In this document: positions 28,087 to 35,644 of the stretch, one piece after another | Numbering within the stretch: position 1 is the first letter of the stretch | How the letters are laid out: the number at the start of each line of letters is the position of its first letter | Origin: Streptomyces sp. NBC_00286 | GTDB lineage: Bacteria; Actinomycetota; Actinomycetes; Streptomycetales; Streptomycetaceae | Assembly (NCBI RefSeq): GCF_036173125.1 | Contig: NZ_CP108054.1 | Span: forward strand, 1,054,001-1,118,000 | Reading direction: 5' to 3' | DNA length: 64,000 nucleotides | Notes under the pieces: model-generated | What the model was told of the DNA's origin: nothing | The model's database searches: none | What the model saw: the letters and a program-made list of their open reading frames with translations, nothing else | Translations under genes and position numbers: made by a program

Positions 28087-28821
28087 TCAGAAAGCGGTGT
28101 ACCCGCCGTCGACGGTCAGGACCGATCCGGTCACGTACGACGACTCCGACGATGCGAAGAAGAGCACCGCGTCAGCGACCTCTTCGGGGGTGGCGAGGCG
28201 TTGGAGCGGGATCTGGCTCTCGCGCTCGCGGCGGTAGCCCTCGGGGTCGGGCCTGCGCTGGAACGCCGCTTCGATGATCGGGGTGGCGGTCAGGCCCGGA
28301 GCGACGACGTTGACACGGATGTTGCGCGGGGCCCATTCGATCGCCGCGCCCTTGGCGAGCATGATGAGGCCCCCCTTGGCGGCGGAATACAAGACCTGCC
28401 CGGCCATGCCGACCATGCCCAGCCGTGAACTGACGCAGACGAACGATCCCCCTGTCTCGGGCATCAGCGGCGCGAAGTGCTTCATCACCAGGAACGCGCT
28501 GAGCAGGTTGCTCTCGAGTACGTTCTTCGCGTCGTCGCGGGCCATCTCGGTGAGCGGACTGACAGCCTGCAGGCCGTGGTTGAGGACCACGACGTCGAAG
28601 GTGCCGAAGGACTCGGCGGCCTGCTTGGCCAGGTGCTCGACGAACGCCTCGTCATTGAGGTCTCCAGGAACATACAGGTCGTCGGGCTCAGCGCTGTCGA
28701 GCCGCTCCCTGCGGCCGGTGAGCAGCAGCCGCGCGCCCTCGCGGCGGAAGTGGGAACTCACCGCCTGCCCGATGCCACTGCTGGCGCCGGTCACCAGGGC
28801 CGCGACGTTCTTGAGTCTCAT
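28087..28821 (-). CDS. short-chain dehydrogenase/reductase
   Basis: A 244-aa NAD(P)-dependent SDR. Cofactor motif TGASSGIG near the N terminus, NHG motif (VLNHGLQA), catalytic Ser in CVSSRLG and the Tyr-x3-Lys pair in YSAAKGG. The C terminus VTGSVLTVDGGY is typical of FabG-like SDRs. It lies 70 bases after the D-threonine-aldolase-like gene and is probably the last gene of the RidA operon. In that setting it may act on a hydroxy amino acid or on the aldehyde or ketone released from it. Confidence 0.88.
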   Translation of the reverse strand: MRLKNVAALVTGASSGIGQAVSSHFRREGARLLLTGRRERLDSAEPDDLYVPGDLNDEAFVEHLAKQAAESFGTFDVVVLNHGLQAVSPLTEMARDDAKNVLESNLLSAFLVMKHFAPLMPETGGSFVCVSSRLGMVGMAGQVLYSAAKGGLIMLAKGAAIEWAPRNIRVNVVAPGLTATPIIEAAFQRRPDPEGYRRERESQIPLQRLATPEEVADAVLFFASSESSYVTGSVLTVDGGYTAF

Positions 28822-28891
28822 GTCAGGCGTTCCTTTACGGGGGAGGTCTGTCGGTTGCGGGCTCGGCCACGAAAATCTCGTCCCTTGCCGG

Positions 28892-29998
28892 TCAGTTGAG
28901 GAATCCGCGGGCGTCGACCGGCCACCGCTCCAGCGAAGTACCCGTGCTGTCGGTGACGATCAGTTCCTCGAAACCGAGGACGACCGGGCATACATGGTTG
29001 GGCACCACGGGGACGACGGTGCCGACGCTGGGGCGGAACTCGCCGTCCGGCAGCGGAAGGAACCCGTGGTACTCGTTGACCTTGGATAGGACCGCCTTCG
29101 TGCCGGCGATGCCGCCGTAGCCGATCTCGGGGCTTCCTTCTTTGCTGAGGGCCTTGTTGCCCACATCGACGATGACCTGGTCGGGGACCCAGTCGCTGAC
29201 CACGGTGCCGGCGACGAACAGCGCGATCTGGTCTTCCGTGCAGGAGCCCAGCCGGGCGTTGTTCAGATCGCCGAAGACGTACTCGCCGGGACGGATCTCG
29301 GTGATCACGCTGCTGGTGGAGAACTCGAGGGTGGGAGTGGAGCCGGCGCTGACCACCTCGGCGGTGACCCCGACGTCGGCGAGGCTGCGTACCGCGGTGG
29401 TGAGCGCGGCTTCCTGGTCCTGCGCGGCGCGCCGGCGAGCGTCCCGGCCGGCGCCGCCGTGACCTGGATAGGTGAAGACGCCCACCGGCACCAGACCGCG
29501 CTTGCGGGCGGCGAGCGCGAGGTCGCCCGCGGCCTCGGGCGGCGCCCCGGAACGACGGGCGCCGCAGTCGACCTCGATCACGACCTGCAGCCGGTCCGGT
29601 TCGTCTCCCATCGCGTCGGCGAGGCCCTCGATCGCCGCGACGTTGTCGACGCCGACCCGCAGCCGGGCGGACTCGGCGAGCCGGCGGATCCGGGCTCGTT
29701 TCGTTCCCGAGGGCCAGATCGGGTAGGCGAGGAAGATGTCGTCGAATCCGGCCGCGGCGAAGACCTCGGCCTCACCGACGTTTCCCGCGGTGATCCCGAC
29801 GGCGCCGGCCTCGATCTGGCGGCGCCCGATCTCCACGCACTTGTGCGTCTTGACGTGCGGCCTGACCTTGAGGTTGTGCTGGTCGGCGAAGCCCTGAATG
29901 CGCTCGATGTTGCCCTGCATGACGTCGACCAGCACGATCGGCGCGGGGGTGTCGATCCGCTCGACCAGAGCGTCGAGTGCTCGTTGCAGCCGGTTCAT
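28892..29998 (-). CDS. D-threonine aldolase / D-serine dehydratase-like PLP enzyme
   Basis: A 368-aa fold-type III PLP enzyme (alanine-racemase-like N-terminal barrel) of the D-threonine aldolase and DSD1 family. Lys50 in RPHVKTHK is the Schiff-base lysine; His335 and Cys337 in VPNHVC form the family metal-binding pair. D-threonine aldolases give glycine and acetaldehyde; relatives deaminate D-serine to pyruvate. ATG 29998 follows AAGGAGGG. RidA lies upstream and SDR downstream. RidA removes reactive enamine intermediates, which favours a dehydratase-type reaction, but the aldolase reaction fits the glycine theme. Confidence 0.85.
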   Translation of the reverse strand: MNRLQRALDALVERIDTPAPIVLVDVMQGNIERIQGFADQHNLKVRPHVKTHKCVEIGRRQIEAGAVGITAGNVGEAEVFAAAGFDDIFLAYPIWPSGTKRARIRRLAESARLRVGVDNVAAIEGLADAMGDEPDRLQVVIEVDCGARRSGAPPEAAGDLALAARKRGLVPVGVFTYPGHGGAGRDARRRAAQDQEAALTTAVRSLADVGVTAEVVSAGSTPTLEFSTSSVITEIRPGEYVFGDLNNARLGSCTEDQIALFVAGTVVSDWVPDQVIVDVGNKALSKEGSPEIGYGGIAGTKAVLSKVNEYHGFLPLPDGEFRPSVGTVVPVVPNHVCPVVLGFEELIVTDSTGTSLERWPVDARGFLN

Positions 29999-30122
29999 GC
30001 TGCCCTCCTTGTGGTTCTGCCTGGAATGTTTTAGGGGCGCGGGTGCTGACTCCCCCCTGGATGCCGACCGCGAGCAGCCCGCGATATCGCGCGCGCTTGC
30101 GTACACCGCCGTCGGCCCCGGC

Positions 30123-30608
30123 CTACACAGCGGTGCAGACCATCTGGATCTCGACCGGACTGTTGAGCGGCAACCCGGCGACACCGATCGCGGTGCGAGC
30201 GTGCCGTCCGTCCTCGCCCAGCACCTCGATGAGGAGTTCACTGGCCGCGCTGGCGACGTTCGACTGCTCACCGAAGTCCGGCGTACTGGCCACGAAGACC
30301 AGCATCTGCACGATCCGGACCCGGTCCAGGTCTCCCACCGCCTGCACAGCGGCAGCGAGCGCGTTGAGCGCGGCATGGCGCGCGAGTGACCGCGCCGTCT
30401 CCAACTCGACGTCCCGGCCGACAATGCCCTGACCCAGCAACCGACCGTCCTTGTAAGGCAGTTGACCCGAGATGTAGATGCTGGAGCCCACGGTCCGATG
30501 GTGCACGTAGTACGGGTTGTCACGGAGCTCGGGAAGGGCCAGACCCAAGGCCTGGAGCCGATCGGAAGCCGAGTCGGTGTTCGTTGCCGAAGTCACGGAC
30601 TGGCTCAT
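30123..30608 (-). CDS. RidA/YjgF-family enamine/imine deaminase
   Basis: A 161-aa RidA-family protein that hydrolyses reactive 2-aminoacrylate-like enamines produced by PLP dehydratases and amine oxidases. Family features are SSIYISGQLPYKDG, the active-site arginine in HARTAIGVAGLPL, and the closing VEIQMV. It is a little longer than classical RidA (about 130 aa) through its N-terminal segment. Start set at ATG 30608 with GGAGG 8 bases upstream; a 56-codon longer frame crosses the promoter and operator. It is the first gene of the operon leading to the D-threonine-aldolase-like enzyme and SDR. Confidence 0.88.
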   Translation of the reverse strand: MSQSVTSATNTDSASDRLQALGLALPELRDNPYYVHHRTVGSSIYISGQLPYKDGRLLGQGIVGRDVELETARSLARHAALNALAAAVQAVGDLDRVRIVQMLVFVASTPDFGEQSNVASAASELLIEVLGEDGRHARTAIGVAGLPLNSPVEIQMVCTAV

Positions 30609-30752
30609 CGCGCAGCCTCCGCAGACAGAGCAGGGCACAAACGCTCGCAGTTGGCCGCGAGAACCTGCTTCGCATGAATTTTGATCATCTGTACTCGGAC
30701 TCCCCTCGAGTAGCAGTGGCGACAAAGCGCCGTATAGTGCCTCAAAAGCGCC

Positions 30753-30775
30753 AGTCGATTGTCGTTTGTCGACCA
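30753..30775. promoter_or_regulatory. GntR-type operator(s) upstream of the RidA operon
   Basis: TTGTCGTTTGTCGACCA (30759-30775) and an overlapping AGTCGATTGTCG (30753-30764) match the palindromes next to the GntR gene at 31871 and 31930-31968. The site is about 145 bases before the RidA start. Confidence 0.65.
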
Positions 30776-30780
30776 TAAGA

Positions 30781-31151
30781 GGGCCTGTCGAGCACTGTCA
30801 ATACAAGCTTCAGTCTCGAATGCGACCTCGGGGCACCTCGTGCGGCTCGCCCCACGGTTACTCGAAGCGACGGTCGACGTCGCGGCCTGCGGCCGCCCGG
30901 GCGACCGCAGGCTCACCGGTCTCATCCGGGCAGTGCGCTCCGCCCACGCCGCAGTCGACGTCCTGGACGCCCGGCGACTGATCCGTCATCGCCCGCCCCT
31001 ACGACATCTTGTCGTCCGCGGTCGTGCCTCCAGCATGGCGCACCGAGCCGTAGCCACGACTGAGGCCCCGGAAGCCGTCCTTGACTTCTCGGCATTGGTC
31101 CACAACGCCACGGGCGAGCGGGCTTGGACACTTCACGCAGGCGGCATGGCC
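30781..31151. other. non-coding gap between the RidA promoter and the GntR stop
   Basis: About 370 bases with GC content and codon pattern that support no gene. Weak open frames on both strands were examined and resemble no family I recognise. Confidence 0.4.
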
Positions 31152-31838
31152 TCAGGCATGCCGGGGAGCGCGTTCCCCTGCATCTCCCGTCTGCGCCCCC
31201 AGCCCCATGGGGAAATGGGCGGCCAGTTCCTGGCGGAACGCGTCGGTGTCGCCTTCCAGGGCAACCGCGGCCAACCTCTCGTGCTCGACGACCAATTGAT
31301 GCGGGTCGTCGCTGTAAGTGCGGTGATCGACGCTGAGGTGGAGGCGCAGCTTGGTCTCCCAGCCGTTCCAGAGACTCTGCAGGACGCCGTGCCCCGACAG
31401 ATCGTAGAAGAGCCTGTGGAACCGAAGGTGCGCGTCGATGCTGGCCGGGATGTCGTCCTTCTCCATCGCCCGGCGGAGATCCTCGACGGTTTGCAGGAGC
31501 CGGGGCCGCTCAGGACCGCGCAGTGCTTCGGCCGAGAGCTCGGCGGCGTACGGCTCGACACGTAGCCGGACCGAGTCGATCTCGGCGACCTCACGAGCGC
31601 TCACCTCTACGACGAACGCCCCACGGTAGGGGATCTTGACGACGAGCCCTTCTTCCTCCAGCTTCGTCAGCGCCTCGCGCAGCGGGGACCGGCTGATCCC
31701 GAGGTCCCCGGCGATGTGTGCCTCACGCAGCTGGCCACCAGGAGGTACGGTCCCATCGAGGATGGCGGCACGCAGTGTGCGGTAGACGCCGTCCGGCGTC
31801 GTTGTCCGCTGTTCCTGCCACTCGAACTTGTGGTCCAC
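31152..31838 (-). CDS. GntR-family (FCD) transcriptional regulator
   Basis: A 228-aa regulator of the FadR/FCD group. The winged helix (REAHIAGDLGISRSPLREAL) is followed by an all-helical FCD ligand domain with the metal/ligand Asp-x3-His pattern (DAHLRFHRLF). Start set at GTG 31838, preceded by GAGAGGGC; the longer frame to 32075 runs through its own operators and is rejected. It sits between the RidA operon and a divergent HAD gene, and identical palindromes occur in all three promoters. FCD regulators usually repress until a small carboxylic or amino acid binds. Confidence 0.9.
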   Translation of the reverse strand: MDHKFEWQEQRTTTPDGVYRTLRAAILDGTVPPGGQLREAHIAGDLGISRSPLREALTKLEEEGLVVKIPYRGAFVVEVSAREVAEIDSVRLRVEPYAAELSAEALRGPERPRLLQTVEDLRRAMEKDDIPASIDAHLRFHRLFYDLSGHGVLQSLWNGWETKLRLHLSVDHRTYSDDPHQLVVEHERLAAVALEGDTDAFRQELAAHFPMGLGAQTGDAGERAPRHA

Positions 31839-31870
31839 CCGTTGCCCTCTCTCGGTGCTCGTCGACCACT

Positions 31871-31887
31871 TGGTCGTTTGTCGACTA
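31871..31887. promoter_or_regulatory. GntR-type operator near the GntR start
   Basis: TGGTCGTTTGTCGACTA, 33 bases upstream of the GntR GTG. One base pair in each arm differs from the perfect palindromes at 31930 and 31952. A likely autoregulation site. Confidence 0.65.
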
Positions 31888-31929
31888 TACCTCCGCACCT
31901 TCCGCCAGTTGTTGACACTCAATCCCTTC

Positions 31930-31968
31930 TGGTCGACAATCGACCAGCAGATGGTCGATTGTCGACCA
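31930..31968. promoter_or_regulatory. two perfect GntR-type operators in tandem
   Basis: TGGTCGACAATCGACCA (31930-31946) and TGGTCGATTGTCGACCA (31952-31968) are exact reverse complements of each other, each with 7-base arms TGGTCGA/TCGACCA around three bases. Their centres are 22 bases apart, two helical turns, which suits cooperative binding. They lie between the GntR gene and the divergent HAD gene and end 36 bases before the latter. Confidence 0.8.
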
Positions 31969-32004
31969 AGCGAAGGCTGCTCCGCTGAAGCACTAGGAGG
32001 ACCA

Positions 32005-32685
32005 GTGGTATTCGAAGTCAAGCCCAAGTTCGTGGCGTTCGACATGAACGGAACGCTGATCAAGTTCAGCATCAACGACGCGATGCGTGAGGTCCTGGGC
32101 GACCGGCTGCCGGCCGAGGTCGCCGATGACTACCTGCGGATCTGCAAGACGTACCGGATCGACGAGTGCACGGGCGCGTACCAGCCGTTCCACCAGGTCG
32201 TCGCCCGCTCCATGGAACGCACCTCGCGCAAGGTCGGTCTCGAGTACCGCGAGGAGGACGCGCGGGCGGTGTACGAGACCATCCCCACCTGGGGCCCGTA
32301 CCCCGGTGTCACCGAGGCGCTGAACCGCCTGGCCGAGGAGGTCCCGCTGGTCATCATCACGAACAGCGACACCGCGCACGCCGTGCGCCTCGCGGAGAAC
32401 CTGAAGGCCCCGTTCGAGGTCGTCATCAGCGCCGAGGAGATGGGCGTCTACAAGCCGCGACTCGGCGCGTTCGACTACATGTTTGACAAGCTCGGCGTGA
32501 CACCCGACGAGCTCGTGCACGTCTCCGCGAGCCCGGCGTATGACCTGCGCTCCGCGGCCATCATGGGCATCAAGAACAAGGTGTACATGGACCGCGGCTG
32601 GGAGCACGACGAGCACTGGCTCGGTTACGAGCGGATCACCGACATCGCCGACCTCCCGGTCCTCTTCGGCCTCCCGCGTCCCTGA
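32005..32685 (+). CDS. HAD-superfamily hydrolase, haloacid dehalogenase type II (second)
   Basis: A 226-aa HAD hydrolase. Motif I FDMNGTL (nucleophile Asp13), motif II IITNSDT, motif III lysine in GVYKPRLG. It shares family and length with 950-1615 but is clearly diverged. GTG 32005 follows a perfect AGGAGG with only four bases between; no in-frame ATG is available. It is transcribed away from GntR across two perfect operators and is therefore probably controlled by that regulator. A relic of a RidA gene follows its stop. Confidence 0.85.
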   Translation: MVFEVKPKFVAFDMNGTLIKFSINDAMREVLGDRLPAEVADDYLRICKTYRIDECTGAYQPFHQVVARSMERTSRKVGLEYREEDARAVYETIPTWGPYPGVTEALNRLAEEVPLVIITNSDTAHAVRLAENLKAPFEVVISAEEMGVYKPRLGAFDYMFDKLGVTPDELVHVSASPAYDLRSAAIMGIKNKVYMDRGWEHDEHWLGYERITDIADLPVLFGLPRP

Positions 32686-32704
32686 CACCTGAGCGGAGAA
32701 CGCA

Positions 32705-32850
32705 GGACTGGAGCCGCTCGTCCTCGCCGGCGACGCGTACGTCGTGCACCACCGGGCAACGGGCTCAGGCATCTACATCTCGGGCCAACTGCCTTTCAGG
32801 GACGTGAGTCGCTGGGTGTGCGCGTTGTCGGCCGGGACGTGACCCGGACT
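32705..32850 (+). pseudogene. decayed internal fragment of a RidA gene
   Basis: The plus strand reads AYVVHHRATGSGIYISGQLP, then FRD, where the intact RidA has YYVHHRTVGSSIYISGQLPYKDG. After a one-base deletion the sequence continues as RVVGRDV, matching IVGRDV of RidA. Both ends are lost. It sits between the HAD gene and the FAD oxidase, so a RidA gene once belonged to this operon too. Confidence 0.8.
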
Positions 32851-32926
32851 GGTCCGGATCGTGCACATGCGGGTCCGCCGTCCAGTACCGGCCCACGCCG
32901 TTCCCAGACACAGAAGAAGGACGCAC

Positions 32927-34330
32927 ATGAACGCCCTTGCGGCACCACCCCGAAACGGGGAGCTCGGCTTCTGGGTGGCCCAACTGGCCGACAAGAGGCC
33001 CTCATTCCCCCGCTTCACCGGCCAGGACTCCGTCGACGTGGCCATTGTCGGCGGCGGCTACACCGGCCTCTGGGCGGCGTACTTCGCCAAGAAGCTCGAA
33101 CCGTCGCTCTCGGTCGCCGTCTTCGAGGCCGAACAGGTGGGCTACGGCGCGTCCGGGCGCAACGGTGGCTGGCTCTCGGCAATGCCTCCGGGAAACCGTG
33201 CCACCTTCGCCCGCGCCGGAGGAGGGCTGGAGGCGAGCCGGGCGCTGCAGCACGAATTCGTCGCCGGCGTCGGCTCCGTCCTGGACATCCTCCGGGCCGA
33301 GGGCATCAATGCCGATCAGCACAAGGGCGGCGCGCTCGTCGCCGCCCACACTCAGGCGGGGCTGGGCCGGCTTGTCACCAGACGTGATGCCGACCTGAAG
33401 TACGGGCTGACCGACGACGAAGTCCACCTGCTCGACCGGGACGAGTTCCGGAGCCGGATCAACATCTCCACCGTCCACGGCGGGCTCTTCTACAAGCACT
33501 GCGCGCGATTCCACCCCGCGAAACTCGTCTACGGCCTCGCCGACACCCTGACCTCCATGGGGGTCAGGATCTTCGAGGGCAGCCGGGTGGACGGTGTCGG
33601 TGGCAAGACCCTCACTCTGGCCAACGGACGCGTCACCGCGGCCAAGACGTTCATCTGCACCGAAGGCTATTCGGGACAGCTGCTCGGCAGCCGGACCCTG
33701 ATCCCGGTCAATTCCTCGGTGATCGTGACCAAGCCTCTGTCGGAGGAGGCATGGCAGCAGATCGGCTGGGACGGGCCGCAGTGCCTCAGTGACTCCGCGC
33801 ACACGTTCATCTACGCCCAGCGGACGTCGGACGGCCGTATCGCCATGGGGGGCCGCGGCGTCCCGTACCGCTTCGGGTCCGGCACAGGGGGAGCCGGTGC
33901 GACCGCCCAGTCCACCGTTGACCTGATCTCGCAGAAGCTCAGTTCCTTCTTCCCGGGGATCCCCTTCGAGGTGGACCACGCCTGGTCGGGAGTCCTGGGT
34001 GTCACACGGGACTGGAACGGCGGCGTGCACTGGGACCCGGCATCGGGGATCGGATCGTCCACCGGCTACGCGGGACACGGTGTCACGTCGGCCTACGTGG
34101 GCGGCAGGACACTCGTGGAGCTCGCCTTCGAGAAGGAAACCGAACGGACCACCCTTCCCTGGGTCGGCTACCGGGCACGGAAGTGGGAACCGGAACCCAT
34201 CCGCTGGCTGGGCGTTCACGCCATGTACCGGCTCTTCGGTATTGCCGACCAGTGGGAAGAGCGCAGGGGTTCCAGCAAGACCTCGCTCCTGGCCCGATTC
34301 GGCAGCAGACTCGCCGGACTTCACGAGTGA
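32927..34330 (+). CDS. FAD-dependent amine/amino-acid oxidase, PuuB-like
   Basis: A 467-aa DAO-fold flavoprotein. FAD site VAIVGGGYTGLWAAYFA, then YGASGRNGGW, and a C-terminal YAGHGVTSAYVGGR flavin motif. It resembles the partial gene at 1-910. ATG 32927 follows AGAAGAAGG. It precedes the sarcosine-oxidase-like gene by 20 bases, so the two oxidases are co-expressed. As an oxidase it should make hydrogen peroxide and an imine that hydrolyses to aldehyde and ammonia or amine. Confidence 0.88.
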   Translation: MNALAAPPRNGELGFWVAQLADKRPSFPRFTGQDSVDVAIVGGGYTGLWAAYFAKKLEPSLSVAVFEAEQVGYGASGRNGGWLSAMPPGNRATFARAGGGLEASRALQHEFVAGVGSVLDILRAEGINADQHKGGALVAAHTQAGLGRLVTRRDADLKYGLTDDEVHLLDRDEFRSRINISTVHGGLFYKHCARFHPAKLVYGLADTLTSMGVRIFEGSRVDGVGGKTLTLANGRVTAAKTFICTEGYSGQLLGSRTLIPVNSSVIVTKPLSEEAWQQIGWDGPQCLSDSAHTFIYAQRTSDGRIAMGGRGVPYRFGSGTGGAGATAQSTVDLISQKLSSFFPGIPFEVDHAWSGVLGVTRDWNGGVHWDPASGIGSSTGYAGHGVTSAYVGGRTLVELAFEKETERTTLPWVGYRARKWEPEPIRWLGVHAMYRLFGIADQWEERRGSSKTSLLARFGSRLAGLHE

Positions 34331-34350
34331 TCGAAAAGGAAACTGCTCTC

Positions 34351-35496
34351 ATGGACGCACAACTCGCAGTCATCGGCTTGGGCAGCATCGGAAGCATGGC
34401 CCTGTGGCAGGCCTCCCGGCTGTCCGACTCGGTAGTGGGTTTCGAGGCCGTCACCCCGGCCCACGGCCGCAGTGCCGTGGGTGGGGACACCCGCCTGTTC
34501 CGCATGGTCTACCTGGGGAAACCCGACTACTACCCCATCATCGAACGCTCCCGCGGCCTCTGGGCCGAGCTCGAAGCGGAAACCGGGCAGGACATCTTCA
34601 CACCTACCGGGGGGCTGTCCATCGGGACGGCGAACGGAAGCTTCATCAACAGCCTCCTCGAGACAACGCGCATCAACGGAGCCGAGCACTACGTCCTCAG
34701 CCGGGAGGAATTGGCGGAACGCTACCCCCAGCACAACCTCCGCCCCGACGACTGCGCCGTCTACGACCCCCGCGCCGGCGTTCTGCGCACCGACCGCGCC
34801 GTCAGCGCTGCCGTAGCGGCGGCCCAGGCGAACGGCGCCACCGTCCTTCAGAACACACCCGTGGACAGCATCACCGAAACCGAAGACGGCGTGGTCGTCG
34901 CCTCGGGCGACAGAACGTGGACGTTCGAGAAGGTCATCGTCGCCTCGGGCGGCTGGTCCCGAAGGCTCATGCCCGACCACCTCAAGGCCGTTACGGAAAC
35001 CCATCGGATCGTCCTGACCTGGTTCATCGCCCAGGACGGCGCGCAGTTCTCGCCGGAGAACTTCCCGGTCTTCAGCCGGCTGTACGGTGATCGCTCCCTG
35101 TACGGCGCACCCGCCGTCGATGGCGTGACGGTCAAGGCATCGGTGGACGGACCGCTGGACGGACGCGGAAGGACAACCCCCGACCCGGACTCCGTGCCCA
35201 GGGAACTCACCCGGGAAGAAGTCGAGAAGGTCACCGACATAGTCACCGAATTCTTTCCCGGTCTGACCCCCACCATCGTGCGCTCCGACGCCTTCCCCGA
35301 CCTTTTCACCGAGGACAGGCATCCCCTCGTCGGCTGGCTGGACGAGAACAGCAGGGTCTACTGTGCCACCGGATTCTCCGGTAAGGGCTTCAAGATGGCG
35401 GCCGGCTATGGTCACATCGCCGCATACGAGGCGCTCGGCAAGCAGACCATCGAAGGCCTGGACTTCGTGCGTCCGGGCCGGTTCAAGACCAGGTAG
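34351..35496 (+). CDS. sarcosine-oxidase-like FAD-dependent oxidoreductase (second)
   Basis: A 381-aa flavoprotein of the monomeric sarcosine oxidase group, related to 11528-12664. FAD site LAVIGLGSIGSMALWQA, then GRSAVGGDTRLFRM (family R-x-F/I-R pattern) and C-terminal FSGKGFKMAAGYG. As in its paralogue, no cysteine stands at the covalent-flavin position (SDAFPDLFTEDRHPLVG). ATG 34351 has AAAAGGAAA upstream. The substrate is probably an N-methyl or secondary amino acid, but cannot be fixed. Confidence 0.87.
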   Translation: MDAQLAVIGLGSIGSMALWQASRLSDSVVGFEAVTPAHGRSAVGGDTRLFRMVYLGKPDYYPIIERSRGLWAELEAETGQDIFTPTGGLSIGTANGSFINSLLETTRINGAEHYVLSREELAERYPQHNLRPDDCAVYDPRAGVLRTDRAVSAAVAAAQANGATVLQNTPVDSITETEDGVVVASGDRTWTFEKVIVASGGWSRRLMPDHLKAVTETHRIVLTWFIAQDGAQFSPENFPVFSRLYGDRSLYGAPAVDGVTVKASVDGPLDGRGRTTPDPDSVPRELTREEVEKVTDIVTEFFPGLTPTIVRSDAFPDLFTEDRHPLVGWLDENSRVYCATGFSGKGFKMAAGYGHIAAYEALGKQTIEGLDFVRPGRFKTR

Positions 35497-35515
35497 CCCA
35501 CCCACTTCCGCCGCC

Positions 35516-35533
35516 TGGGCTGACGGCAGCCCA
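35516..35533 (+). terminator. hairpin after the oxidase operon
   Basis: TGGGCTG, loop ACGG, CAGCCCA: a perfect 7-base-pair stem 20 bases after the oxidase stop, ahead of the ABC exporter gene. Confidence 0.55.
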
Positions 35534-35644
35534 CCCACCGCCTTGGTCCAACCCCTTCGATATCTCCGGGCGTTGAGAAAAACGCTTGGACTCCGTGGGC
35601 TCCGCCGCGGGACACTGCGAACCCTTCGACAACACAGGGTGAGC

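Noticed and set aside
28892..30523. 543-codon frame suggesting a RidA-aldolase fusion
   Set aside because: The upstream part is RidA read in another frame. ATG 29998 has a good AAGGAGGG site.
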